Shown: piece after piece, positions 24,704-33,182 of the stretch
Layout of the letters: each line of letters begins with the position of its first letter
Numbering within the stretch: position 1 is the stretch's first letter
Assembly (NCBI GenBank): GCA_015063335.1
Contig: SVUH01000007.1
Coordinates: 1-58,626, forward strand
DNA length: 58,626 nucleotides
Reading direction: 5' to 3'
Source of the DNA: Oscillospiraceae bacterium
GTDB lineage: Bacteria; Bacillota_A; Clostridia; Oscillospirales; CAG-272
Program-made: the position numbers and the translations under genes
The notes under the pieces: generated by a model
Seen by the model: the letters and a program-made list of their open reading frames with translations, nothing else
What the model was told of the DNA's origin: nothing
Database searches by the model: none

Positions 24704-26438
24704 CAGCGTCACCTCCCTTGGTCTGAGACTCGTAAACCTCTTTGTAAATGGGGCTTATCTTAAGAAGCTCGTCGTGAGTACCGACCGACTCAACAGAGCC
24801 GCCGTCCATGACGATTATCTTATCTGCATGCTCAACAGAGGATATTCTCTGTGCAATAATTATCTTTGTGGTATCGGGTATTTCCTCGGCAAACGCGCGA
24901 CGTATAAGCGCGTCGGTCTTTGTGTCGACCGCGCTCGTGGAGTCGTCGAGAATAAGTATCTTGGGCTTTTTGAGAAGCGCGCGGGCAATACAGAGTCTTT
25001 GCTTCTGACCGCCCGAGACGTTAGTTCCGCCCTGCTCAATATAGGTGTCGTACTTGTCGGGGAAGCTCTGTATAAATTCGTCTGCCTGCGCGAGCTTGCA
25101 TATACGCACCATATCCTCGTAGGTAGCGTCAGGGTCACCCCAACGCAGATTTTCCTTTATAGTGCCCGAAAACAGCACGTTCTTCTGAAGCACCACCGAA
25201 ACCTGATTTCTAAGCGCTTCTATGTCGTAATCTCTTACGTCAACACCGCCGACCTTGACCGAGCCCTCGCTTACGTCGTAAAGACGGGAGATAAGCTGGA
25301 TAAGAGAGGTCTTGCCGCTTCCCGTACCGCCGATTATACCGACCGTCTCGCCCGATGCGATGAAAAGATTGATGTCGGAAAGGGAGTTTTTAGCCGCATC
25401 CTTGGAGTAGCGGAAATTAACACCGCTGAACATAATGCTGCCGTCGCTGACCTCGTATACGGGGCTTTCGGGATTGACTATCGAGCTCTTTTCACTCAGC
25501 ACCTCGACTATACGCGTAGCCGACGCGAACGAGAGGGAGATCATAACGATTATCATGGAGACCATCATAAGGCTCATAAGTATCTGTGCGCCGTAGGTTA
25601 AGAGAGAGGACATTTCTCCTACCGTAAGCTCCGTCTCATTTGAATTTACTATGAGCATAGAGCCGAAAAGACAGATTATTATCATGTTGAAGTTAAAGCA
25701 GAACTGCATAAGAGGGCTGTTAAGCGCGATTATCTTTTCTGCCTTGGTAAAGCCGTTACAAACGTCGTCGGACGCTTCGGCAAATTTTTTCTTCTCAAAT
25801 TTTTCGCGCACGTAAGCCTTTACAACGCGCATACCCGAAACGTTTTCCTGAACGGAGTTGTTAAGGTTGTCGTATTTTTTGAATACGGTTTTGAATATGG
25901 GGTGAGCGTTCTTTATGATAAGCAGAAGTCCGACTGCAAGGAAGGGGATTATTACGATAAAGGCTATGGACATCTTGGGGCTTATTACGAGTGCCATAAC
26001 AAGCGCGAAGATTATCATAAGAGGGCATCTTACCGCCGTTCTTATTATCATCATGTAGGACATCTGAACGTTTGAAACGTCAGTAGTCAGACGGGTAACG
26101 AGTCCCGAGGTCGAAAACTTATCGACGTTCGAGAACGAAAAGCCTTGAACGGCGCTGAACAGGTCGTGCCTGAGGTTTTTTGCAAAGCCGCAGGAAGCCT
26201 GCGCACAAAAATGTCCGGCAAGCGCACCGCAGGACAGCGATACCGCTGCCATGAGCACGAGAAGAAGACCGTACCGAACGATCGTCGGTATGTCACAGCC
26301 CTCCTCAATGTTATTTATCAGCAGCGCGGTGATAAAGGGAATTATACACTCGACTATTACCTCTGCCGCTATAAATACGGGCGCGAGAATACTTGGCCGC
26401 TTATATTCACGCACGCTCTTCAAAAGTGTTTTTATCAT
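24693..26438 (-). CDS. ABC exporter, ATP-binding/permease subunit with degenerate site
   Basis: A 581-residue half-transporter with six membrane helices and an ATPase domain. Walker A is IIGGTGSGKTSLIQ, the signature is VSGGQ, but Walker B ends ILDDSTSAVD, with Asp in place of the catalytic Glu. This is the usual arrangement in asymmetric heterodimers, where one of two ATP sites barely hydrolyses. I chose ATG 26438 (MIKTLLKSVREY), with GGAGG 12-13 nt upstream; the longer frame adds an implausible extra hydrophobic stretch in the promoter region. A 25-nt palindrome just upstream suggests a repressor. Confidence 0.92.
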   Translation of the reverse strand: MIKTLLKSVREYKRPSILAPVFIAAEVIVECIIPFITALLINNIEEGCDIPTIVRYGLLLVLMAAVSLSCGALAGHFCAQASCGFAKNLRHDLFSAVQGFSFSNVDKFSTSGLVTRLTTDVSNVQMSYMMIIRTAVRCPLMIIFALVMALVISPKMSIAFIVIIPFLAVGLLLIIKNAHPIFKTVFKKYDNLNNSVQENVSGMRVVKAYVREKFEKKKFAEASDDVCNGFTKAEKIIALNSPLMQFCFNFNMIIICLFGSMLIVNSNETELTVGEMSSLLTYGAQILMSLMMVSMIIVMISLSFASATRIVEVLSEKSSIVNPESPVYEVSDGSIMFSGVNFRYSKDAAKNSLSDINLFIASGETVGIIGGTGSGKTSLIQLISRLYDVSEGSVKVGGVDVRDYDIEALRNQVSVVLQKNVLFSGTIKENLRWGDPDATYEDMVRICKLAQADEFIQSFPDKYDTYIEQGGTNVSGGQKQRLCIARALLKKPKILILDDSTSAVDTKTDALIRRAFAEEIPDTTKIIIAQRISSVEHADKIIVMDGGSVESVGTHDELLKISPIYKEVYESQTKGGDADEN

Positions 26439-26475
26439 AAGAATAACAGTTCCTCCAAAAATAGACACAATTATG

Positions 26476-26500
26476 ATTATACTTATAATATAAGTATAAT
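26476..26500. promoter_or_regulatory. Near-perfect palindrome, candidate operator of the ABC exporter operon
   Basis: Arms ATTATACTTAT and ATAAGTATAAT are exact inverted repeats with a 3-nt centre. It sits 38 nt upstream of the start codon, where a MarR- or TetR-type repressor would block transcription. No regulator gene is adjacent. The remaining 26501-26655 shows no gene or further signal that I can support. Confidence 0.5.
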
Positions 26501-26655
26501 ACTTTTTAATTACCAATTAAACCATTCTTCGTAAACATACTTTGAATATAACATTGATTTTTTGAAAAATATGCAAATAAAAGGGCTATATAAGTTGTTG
26601 GCAGAGAGGTGTTGTACACTAAATTTATTATCTTTTTATTGGCTATAGGATTTTT

Positions 26656-26821
26656 AGGCTTCCCTTGGGGGAAGCTGTCAGCAAAGCTGACTGATGAGGG
26701 TAGGATGCGGAGCATCCGTGCTTCTCATGAGTTGTTATTTTATACATGCGGCACGCTCGCTCTGCTCGCTACCCTCATCCGTCACTCGCACGCTCGTGCC
26801 ACCTTCCCCCAAGGGAAGGCT
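26656..26821. repeat. MITE-like inverted repeat 2
   Basis: The ends (AGGCTTCCCTTGGGGG and CCCCCAAGGGAAGGCT) and inner blocks (GACTGATGAGGGTA and TACCCTCATCCGTCACTC) are inverted. It shares TGGCACGAGCGTGCGAGTGACGGATGAGG-type bases with the element at 38629. No transposase. From 26822 to the next start codon there is no clear promoter. Confidence 0.78.
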
Positions 26822-26976
26822 CATTTTAATTCCACTATCTTTATTTTGTGGTTGCTCAGTATCTTGAAAAAATGTCTTGTCTTGCTGCTAATCGGCAGCC
26901 GACTTCGGTTTTCAAACGCGGCTGGATGAATAGATGGGCTCACAATGGAAAAAATAAGTAAAAACGGAGGTGGAGA

Positions 26977-29007
26977 ATGAACGTGCTTATGGTAACGGGA
27001 GCGATGGATAGCGGGGGCGCGGAAACGCACGTGTCAGAGCTTGCGAGCGCCCTTGTGCGAGAGGGACATTCCGTGACAGTCGTGTCGGCAGGGGGGCGAA
27101 TGGTGCTGTCTCTTGCAAGGGCGGGAGTGGCTCACGTAAAGCTGCCGCTTACTAAAAAAACACCCCTCGCTCTCTTTAAAAGCTTCAAGGAGCTTATGAG
27201 ACTTACAAGCGAGAGAAAATTTCACGTTCTGCACGCGCACACAAGAATTTCCGCATTTGTCGGATACTGTGTTTGCGCTCAGAGAGGAATGGGCATGGTG
27301 AGCACCGTCCACGCGCATTACAAAAACAGCCTGCCACTTCGCAAGCTGTCGCGCTGGGGAGACAGGGTAATAGCCGTGAGCGAGGATCTGAGGGAATACA
27401 TGCAAAAAAACGCAAACGACGTTCTCTCGGAGAACGTGTGCGTAATTCCGAACGGCATTGATACGGCGCGCTTTTGCCCCTCTGCAAAAGGCGGAGGGCA
27501 TAGGATAGTGTTTATAAGCCGCCTTGACCACGATTGCTCACAGGCGGCGTACGCGCTGTGCCTTGGCGCTGAAAAAATAAGGGAAAAATTCCCCGATGTC
27601 GAGATAGTAATAGGCGGCGGCGGAAGTGAGCTTGAGAGTATCAGACGGCTTGCGGAGAAGATAAATTCACGGCTTTGCCACAAGGTAATAAGTCTTGCGG
27701 GGAGAGTGGAGGATACGGCAACGCTTCTGCGGAGCGCGGACCTGTTTGTCGGCGTGTCTCGCGCGGCGCTTGAGGCGATGTCGGCGGGTGTGCCCGTCGT
27801 CCTGGCAGGCAACGAGGGCTTTGGAGGCATACTTGACGGGGAAGCTCTTGAATTTTTCGCTCGGTCGAATTTTTGCGCGCGCGGCAGTGCTAAAACCGAT
27901 GTCTCGGTGTTGACCGAGGCGGTATTGACAGCGCTGAGCATGCCAAAGAGTGAAAGAGAAGCGCTCGGAGAGAGGCTTCGTAATTACGTCTGTGAATACC
28001 ATTCCGTCGAATACATGGCAGAGCGCACGCTTGCGGTCTACCGCAGTCTTATCGAAGCGAGGTCGGTCAAGGTGCAAAGAGGGGGCGTTTTGCTTTGCGG
28101 ATATTACGGCTTTGGAAACATGGGTGACGACGTACTCCTTGCGCGCGCAGTCGCGCGCGCACGCAAAAAATATCCCGCCTTGCCCATCTCGGCGCTCACG
28201 GCGTCTCCTTACGTATGCCGTAGGAAATTTGGAGTCAGATGTGTGCCGCGTGGCTCGCTCATTTGCATTTTGCGGGAAACGAAGCGCGCAGAGGTGGTGG
28301 TGTTTGGGGGCGGAACGCTTTTGCAAAACGGTACTTCGCGCCGCTCTCTTTGGTATTATCTCTTTATTTTACGTCTCGCCGAGAAAAGGGGCAAGCGCGT
28401 TGAGCTTTGGGGGAACGGAGTCGAAAAAATAAAAGGCAAATTCAGCCGCCGCGTGACGGCAATTGCGCTATCAAGGTGCGCTTTCTTGGGACTTCGTGAC
28501 CGAGAGTCAGTAAAAGAGGTCTATGCACTTTTGAATGAGTTTGGGAAAGATGCCCCGAGTATTCGTCTGGAGTCCGATCTTGCCGCAAGCGCGTTTCCGG
28601 AAAACTCTCAAAATGCTAAATATACGCTCGCTCGGCTTGGGATTTCGGGGAGTGAGAGATTTGCCGCAGTTGCGCTTCGCGGTGGGGAGAACAAAGAGAG
28701 TCTGCAACAGCTCCGCGTTTTTTTGAACGCGCTCTGTGCAGACGGAATAAAGCTCATTTTCGTTGTAATGTACCCTGCCGAGGATCTCAAAGTGACACTC
28801 AAAATGTGCGAAAGCCTTGACGGAATTTTGGCGTATCCCCTCGGAGCGGCTGACGTTCAGGCGATAATGAGAAGATGCACTCTTGTGTGCGGAATGAGAT
28901 ACCATGCCTTGGTTTTCGCACATTCCGTCGGCACGCCGTTTATCGGCTTTGGCGGCGGAGAAAAGATACGCCGCTTTTGCCAAGAGCATTCTTTTTACTT
29001 TTCTTGA
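26977..29007 (+). CDS. Fusion of family 4 glycosyltransferase and polysaccharide pyruvyl transferase (CsaB)
   Basis: A 676-residue protein. The N-terminal half (about 1-365) is a GT-B glycosyltransferase: MVTGAMDSGGAETHVSELA, then CVIPNGIDTARF and ALEAMSAGVPVVLAG. The C-terminal half (about 370-676) is a pyruvyl transferase of CsaB type: CGYYGFGNMGDDVLLARAV, VVFGGGTLLQNG, and CGMRYHALVFAHSVGTPFIG. CsaB puts ketal pyruvate on secondary cell wall polymer, the anchor of SLH-domain surface proteins. A fused transferase would couple sugar addition and pyruvylation; this is inference. Start ATG follows CGGAGGTGGAGA. It stands alone and ends at repeat elements. Confidence 0.9.
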   Translation: MNVLMVTGAMDSGGAETHVSELASALVREGHSVTVVSAGGRMVLSLARAGVAHVKLPLTKKTPLALFKSFKELMRLTSERKFHVLHAHTRISAFVGYCVCAQRGMGMVSTVHAHYKNSLPLRKLSRWGDRVIAVSEDLREYMQKNANDVLSENVCVIPNGIDTARFCPSAKGGGHRIVFISRLDHDCSQAAYALCLGAEKIREKFPDVEIVIGGGGSELESIRRLAEKINSRLCHKVISLAGRVEDTATLLRSADLFVGVSRAALEAMSAGVPVVLAGNEGFGGILDGEALEFFARSNFCARGSAKTDVSVLTEAVLTALSMPKSEREALGERLRNYVCEYHSVEYMAERTLAVYRSLIEARSVKVQRGGVLLCGYYGFGNMGDDVLLARAVARARKKYPALPISALTASPYVCRRKFGVRCVPRGSLICILRETKRAEVVVFGGGTLLQNGTSRRSLWYYLFILRLAEKRGKRVELWGNGVEKIKGKFSRRVTAIALSRCAFLGLRDRESVKEVYALLNEFGKDAPSIRLESDLAASAFPENSQNAKYTLARLGISGSERFAAVALRGGENKESLQQLRVFLNALCADGIKLIFVVMYPAEDLKVTLKMCESLDGILAYPLGAADVQAIMRRCTLVCGMRYHALVFAHSVGTPFIGFGGGEKIRRFCQEHSFYFS

Positions 29008-29010
29008 AAA

Positions 29011-29130
29011 CTTACTTTTCTTTTAAAAAAGAAAAGGTAAGCAAAAGAAAACTGTAAAATTGGCTTATTATATCTTATATTTTTATAAAAGAAAAAAGAA
29101 AGACGGCGGTACGTAGGGTCCGCCGTCTTT
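29011..29130. repeat. R-A poly-purine hairpin plus GTACGTAGGGTCC-type hairpin
   Basis: The R-A part is 29011-29055, and the second hairpin (29099-29130) is AAGACGGCGG/CCGCCGTCTT around TACGTAGGGT. The stem sequence differs from that at 17435 but pairing is kept and the loop is identical. Together they probably terminate the csaB-fusion gene. Confidence 0.75.
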
Positions 29131-29169
29131 CTACATTAGAAAACGCCAAAATTTATTTTTAAATCTAAA

Positions 29170-29283
29170 TTTTCGTCTTTTGCTATGCCAACAAAAACTT
29201 TAATTTTTAAAGTTTTTTGCGACGCTTTTTTACAAAAAAGCGTGAAAAACGCGTCCCCGCATCCCCCGCATCCCTCGCGTCCC
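29170..29283. repeat. 3'-end-associated repeat (family R-B), copy 3
   Basis: It ends directly before the PqqD-like gene's stop codon (29285). It has an AAAACTTTAATTTTTAAAGTTTT palindrome, an ACGCTTTTTTACAAAAAAGCGT hairpin, and tandem GGATGCG/GGACGCG heptamers on the minus strand. Confidence 0.72.
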
Positions 29284-29284
29284 A

Positions 29285-29635
29285 TTACACAAACTCTACA
29301 AACCCGTAGCTGTGGAGTATTTGGAAGAACTTTGCAAGGCGTTCGTAGAGGGGGTGAGATTTTTCGCCGAAGTGGGCGTCGACGTCAGCGCCGATATCAA
29401 CGATATTCTTTTTAGAGTCTATCTGAAGCCACACGAAGCTACCGTACTTATCAAGGTGAATGTGGGAAATTTTAGGTCTTTTAAAAAACTTTTGAGCGAT
29501 TTTATTGAAAAATCCCTTGTTCTCAATATTGAGAGTTACCAAGCCGTCCTCGTTTTCCGACCAAGTGAGGTGAGAGGCTCTTACGGGAACTCGTTCAAGA
29601 TAATTTTCGTCCTTATTTTTATTTTTACGCTTCAT
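29285..29635 (-). CDS. PqqD-like peptide-binding protein
   Basis: A 116-residue protein that reads as the PqqD/RiPP-recognition fold: VRASHLTWSENEDGLVTL, then HIHLDKYGSFVWLQIDSKKN, then YERLAKFFQILHSYGFVEF. PqqD domains bind peptides and present them to radical SAM enzymes, but none is encoded here. The ATG shares one base with the stop codon of the OPT transporter gene (TAATG), so the two are translationally coupled. A role in peptide handling with the OPT transporter is a reasonable guess, no more. Confidence 0.78.
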   Translation of the reverse strand: MKRKNKNKDENYLERVPVRASHLTWSENEDGLVTLNIENKGFFNKIAQKFFKRPKISHIHLDKYGSFVWLQIDSKKNIVDIGADVDAHFGEKSHPLYERLAKFFQILHSYGFVEFV

Positions 29636-31539
29636 TATTTTCCGTTTGTTTTCTTATCGCGCTTCCATGCGGAGAAGAGTAAGAGGCATACGATTATAAG
29701 ACCGAATACTACAAGGCTTCCGGTGCTCGAAGCCCATTCAGGAAGACCGAGCTTTCCGGAAATATCAATGATCTGGTCCCAACCGAGAATTGCGAAGATC
29801 GCGAGGACTATACCGACAAGTCCCTCGCCCGCGATCATACCCGAGCAGAACAGAATACCGTCGTTTACGACTCTCTTTTGCTTTTCCTCGTTCTTCTTGT
29901 TCATTCTGTCAAGCACAAGACGTACTATACCACCGACCATGATGCAGGCATTTAGCTGAACAGGGAGATAGATACCGATAGCAAAGGGAAGCACGGGAAT
30001 ACCGATAAGCTCAACCACAACAGCAATTACAGCTCCGATAAATACAAGCTCCCAAGGCATCTCACCGCCCATAACACCCTCAACGATCATCTTCATAAGA
30101 CCTGCCTGCGGAGCGGGAAGATCAGCCGAGCCGAAGGTCCATGCGGAGTTGAGCAGGTAGAGCGTACCGCCGATAGCAAGAGCCGCGGCAACTACACCGA
30201 TAAGCTCTGCGATCTGCTGCTTCTTGGGTGTAGAGCCGAGCAGATAACCCGTCTTGAGGTCCTGCGAGGTGTCACCAGCAATAGCGGCAACGATACAGAT
30301 AATAGAGCCGATAGCGATAGCGGCACGCATGCCGTGAGCGCCTGTGTCGCCTGTAAGCTTAAGAATAATAGTAGCAACGAGAAGCGTTGCGATCGCCATA
30401 CCCGAAACGGGGTTGTTGCTGCTTCCGACAAGACCTACCATTCTTGAGGAAACGGTAGCGAAGAAGAAGCCGAAAACAACTATGATAACTGCGCCGAGAA
30501 GGCTTACGGGGATAGCGGGAACGAGCCAAACTGCAAGCGTGAGCACCGCGATAGCGATAAGCACAAACTTCATATTAAGCTCCTGAGCAGTACGAGCCGT
30601 GTCAATTGCAAGACCGCCGCGCATGCCCTTAATGGAGTCGCGGAACGTCTTGACGATAAGGGGCAGAGATTTGATAAGGCTTATGATACCGCCTGCCGCG
30701 AGCGCACCCGCGCCGATGTACCTGATATAAGTTCCCCAGATGCCCGATGCTCCGTCAGCGGCATATGTTGCCTGAATGTCCGCGCCGCCAAAGGCGACTA
30801 TCATGGGGATAAGAGCAAGCCAGCTGAGTACACCGCCCGCAAACATATAAGAGGATATTCTCGGTCCGCAGATGTAGCCTACGCTCATTACGGCAGGATA
30901 GATCTGAGTTCCGATAGTACCGTTGAGTCCCTTAATCGTTGCGGAAACCTCACCGGGAACAGCCTTGATTCCGTCAATGATAAACTTGAACGCGGCTGCA
31001 ATTCCCATTCCTGCGAAAACTGTCGAAGCGTTCGAGCCGCCGTTCTCACCCGCAAGAAGGACCTCGGCACAAGCCGTTCCCTCGGGGTAGGGCAGAGTTG
31101 CGTGCTCACGCACGATAAGCGCGTTACGCAGAGGAACCATGAAGAAAACGCCCAAAAGACCGCCGATAAGGGCGATAAGCGTTATTTCAAGTATGCCGGG
31201 AGCGGAAAACTCCTCGGGGTTCTCCTTTGCCCATATAAAGAGGGCGGGGAGAGTGAAGATCGCACCTGCCGCCAAGGATTCGCCGGCAGAGCCTATCGTT
31301 TGTACGATGTTGCTCTCAAGTATTGAGTTTTTGCGCATGATAACGCGGATAACGCCCATCGCGATAACTGCCGCGGGGATAGACGCGGAAACCGTCATTC
31401 CGACGCGAAGTCCGAGATATGCGTTCGCTGCGCCGAATATCACGGCAAGAAGAATACCCATGATAACGGACGTGACCGTTATTTCGGGAGTTATTCTTTC
31501 GGCGGGGATATAGGGCTTGAAGTTCTTTTGATTGTCCAT
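29635..31539 (-). CDS. OPT family oligopeptide transporter
   Basis: A 634-residue integral membrane protein with about 15 hydrophobic segments. PYPEGTACAEVLLAGE is the conserved motif of prokaryotic OPT proteins, and the N-terminal ANAYLGLRVGMTVSASIPAA and central GSIICIVAAIAGDTSQDLKTG also fit. The family imports small peptides by proton symport, and some members move metal chelates. Start ATG 31539 follows GGAGAAAAA; a promoter lies 35 nt upstream. It is followed without a gap by the PqqD-like gene. Confidence 0.93.
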   Translation of the reverse strand: MDNQKNFKPYIPAERITPEITVTSVIMGILLAVIFGAANAYLGLRVGMTVSASIPAAVIAMGVIRVIMRKNSILESNIVQTIGSAGESLAAGAIFTLPALFIWAKENPEEFSAPGILEITLIALIGGLLGVFFMVPLRNALIVREHATLPYPEGTACAEVLLAGENGGSNASTVFAGMGIAAAFKFIIDGIKAVPGEVSATIKGLNGTIGTQIYPAVMSVGYICGPRISSYMFAGGVLSWLALIPMIVAFGGADIQATYAADGASGIWGTYIRYIGAGALAAGGIISLIKSLPLIVKTFRDSIKGMRGGLAIDTARTAQELNMKFVLIAIAVLTLAVWLVPAIPVSLLGAVIIVVFGFFFATVSSRMVGLVGSSNNPVSGMAIATLLVATIILKLTGDTGAHGMRAAIAIGSIICIVAAIAGDTSQDLKTGYLLGSTPKKQQIAELIGVVAAALAIGGTLYLLNSAWTFGSADLPAPQAGLMKMIVEGVMGGEMPWELVFIGAVIAVVVELIGIPVLPFAIGIYLPVQLNACIMVGGIVRLVLDRMNKKNEEKQKRVVNDGILFCSGMIAGEGLVGIVLAIFAILGWDQIIDISGKLGLPEWASSTGSLVVFGLIIVCLLLFSAWKRDKKTNGK

Positions 31540-31573
31540 GTTTTTTCTCCGTCTTTTGTTTTTTTAACAATAC

Positions 31574-31602
31574 ATTATAACATATTTTTTCACAAAAATC
31601 AA
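31574..31602 (-). promoter_or_regulatory. sigma-A promoter of the OPT-PqqD operon
   Basis: Minus-strand TTGATT (31597-31602) and TATAAT (31574-31579), 17-nt spacer ending ATATGT. Confidence 0.78.
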
Positions 31603-31657
31603 GTGTTTTTGTGTTTTCGTGAAAAGTTAGAAATATTTTCTATTATGACACGCAAAA

Positions 31658-31685
31658 TGGCGCTGACGATTTGCCGTCAGCGCCA
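31658..31685 (-). terminator. Terminator of the DUF4097 gene
   Basis: TGGCGCTGACG pairs with CGTCAGCGCCA around a 6-nt loop; TTTTGCGTG follows on the minus strand. It begins within 5 nt of the stop codon. Confidence 0.72.
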
Positions 31686-31689
31686 ATGG

Positions 31690-32594
31690 TTATTTAATTT
31701 CAATTGCTATGTCGCCCGTGGTTGTGCTTACGTCACAGCTGCCGCCGCTCGTACAGCGGGGAACGTCTACCTTACCTGTGCTTGTATTGGTGAAGAATAT
31801 CTTCTCGGTAAGAAGCGTTCCGCGAACGTCGCCCGTGCGGGTCTTTACGTTAAGCGTGGACGCGTCACAGCCCTCAAGCTTTACGTCACCCGTGCTTCTC
31901 TCGATCGAAAAACTCTCCGATGCCACTACGTTCGTAAGTGTAATATTTCCCGTGCCGCCGCTCGATGTAAGACTCTTACAGCTTACGTCCTTAAGGCACA
32001 CAGTACCTGTGGTAACCTTTACGGATACGTCGGTGCAGCTTACCGATTTCGCACTTATTTTTCCCGTTGAGGCAGAGAGCTTAAGAGCCCCCGTCGAGAT
32101 ACCCTCAAGGTCAATATCTCCCGTGCTGACAGAAACGTCAATTCCCTCAAAGGTAAAGCCGCTTGCCACCTTTACGTCACTCGTGGTAGCCTTTACGCAA
32201 AGAGAAGCGTATTCAGACCTCGGAAGATAAACCGTGATACCGGTAGGTCTTGAAAAATGCTGATGTGCTCGTACCACTCACGACTGTCGGTGAGTTGAAT
32301 ATTCAGCGTGCCGTCCGTGACGCTGACTGAGTGGATCTCCTTTTCGAGCTCAACGCAAATAACGCGGCAAGCGCCGTCGGGAGAGGGAAAAACGGTGACG
32401 TTTGCGGTGTCCGTGTTTACCGAAATACTCGTGAAATCCTCGCTTATTGCGTGCTCGTTCGTTACGTTCTTCACGCCGAGAACGGAGAAATCCCATTTAA
32501 TTATCGACATTGTCACGACGAAAGAGCCTAAAAGCACGAGTGATGCCGCTACTATAAGGATTATGATCAGTGTTAAATTTTGCGTGTTTGCCAT
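31690..32594 (-). pseudogene. DUF4097 membrane-anchored beta-helix protein, frameshifted
   Basis: Two overlapping frames together give one protein. The first (from ATG 32594) encodes one N-terminal membrane helix and the beginning of a DUF4097 domain, up to REWYEHISIF. The second continues at SRPTGITVYLPRSEY and runs to residue about 300 with repeated beta-strand turns (pattern VSVSTGDIDLEGISTGAL). The break is at five A (plus strand 32253-32257); one more base there would restore the frame. It may be a true recent mutation, phase variation in a homopolymer, or an assembly error. The intact family is thought to be surface-associated; function unknown. It has its own promoter and terminator. 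Confidence 0.82.
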
Positions 32595-32627
32595 AACGTT
32601 AGTCCTTTCCTACGAATCGGTATACAC

Positions 32628-32656
32628 ATTATATCATGTTTTCTGCCTGTTTTCAA
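32628..32656 (-). promoter_or_regulatory. sigma-A promoter of the DUF4097 gene
   Basis: Minus-strand TTGAAA (32651-32656) and TATAAT (32628-32633), 17-nt spacer. This promoter is homologous to that of leader RNA C, as part of the duplicated block. Confidence 0.8.
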
Positions 32657-32669
32657 TAGAAAAATAAAA

Positions 32670-32697
32670 ATACCGCAAACGAAACCGTTTGCGGTAT
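32670..32697. terminator. Terminator hairpin after lipoprotein C and S23 remnant
   Basis: ATACCGCAAACG and CGTTTGCGGTAT form a 12-bp stem with flanking A and T tracts; a paralogous hairpin is at 33435-33461. Confidence 0.75.
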
Positions 32698-32700
32698 GGA

Positions 32701-32748
32701 TTATTTGGATTTTAGGGTGGTTACGGAAGAACCCGGCATGCGGCGGAG
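32701..32748 (-). pseudogene. 3' remnant of an S23-type four-helix-bundle gene
   Basis: In the minus frame the last 15 codons read LRRMPGSSVTTLKSK and then stop, against IRRMLISSINTLKSK in the intact gene at 33465-33806. About ten of 15 residues match and the stop and terminator follow in the same way. No upstream part of the gene remains. Confidence 0.8.
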
Positions 32749-32771
32749 CTGATATTAAATATTTTCCGCTT

Positions 32772-33155
32772 TTAATGACACCTTTTGCAAGCAGTGTATC
32801 CTTCTTTTATAGCATCTTCAAGTGGAATATTTCTTGGAGAGTTCATACCGCTGCAAGTTGATTTTGAATGATATTTAGTACCGGATGCAGGTACCCATAC
32901 CATTTCAACCTTTTCGGTATTAGTTGTGCTGTCAGGCTTTGGGGTGCTGTTGTTATTCGATGTTGAACTTTCCGGTTTTTTAGTAGAAATATCTTTTTTT
33001 GTGTCAGTATCTTTTTCAAAGTAATCATCTTCTTGCAGCATCTGCTTGTCTTGAACGTCCCTTAAACTCTGTGATATTTCGTCGCAGGACGAGAAAACAC
33101 CGATAATCATTGTAAGACAGATAAGTAAAGCGGCAATTTTTTTGAGCTTAGACAT
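32772..33155 (-). CDS. Small lipoprotein with C-terminal KYH-C-CxxCH motif (cargo of leader RNA C)
   Basis: A 127-residue protein with start ATG 33153-33155 behind AAGGAGGAATT. The signal ends in the lipobox VFSSC. A hydrophilic linker rich in Asp, Lys, Ser and Asn (about 25-85) leads to a compact C-terminal domain, VWVPASGTKYHSKSTCSGM followed by AIKEGYTACKRCH. The spacing of His and three Cys looks like a small metal-binding domain that also occurs at the ends of some extracellular nucleases and Ada-like proteins. Metal binding is inference and function is unknown. Expression should depend on read-through of the leader RNA terminator. Confidence 0.82.
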   Translation of the reverse strand: MSKLKKIAALLICLTMIIGVFSSCDEISQSLRDVQDKQMLQEDDYFEKDTDTKKDISTKKPESSTSNNNSTPKPDSTTNTEKVEMVWVPASGTKYHSKSTCSGMNSPRNIPLEDAIKEGYTACKRCH

Positions 33156-33182
33156 TTTAAAATTCCTCCTTTTTCGTCTTAA

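Larger units (their letters stand above)
32629..32748. repeat. Direct repeat bounding RNA cassette C, left copy
   Basis: About 120 bp homologous to 33393-33507: promoter, terminator hairpin and the 3' end of the S23-type gene in the same order and orientation. The copies have diverged (roughly three quarters identical by eye). Confidence 0.8.
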
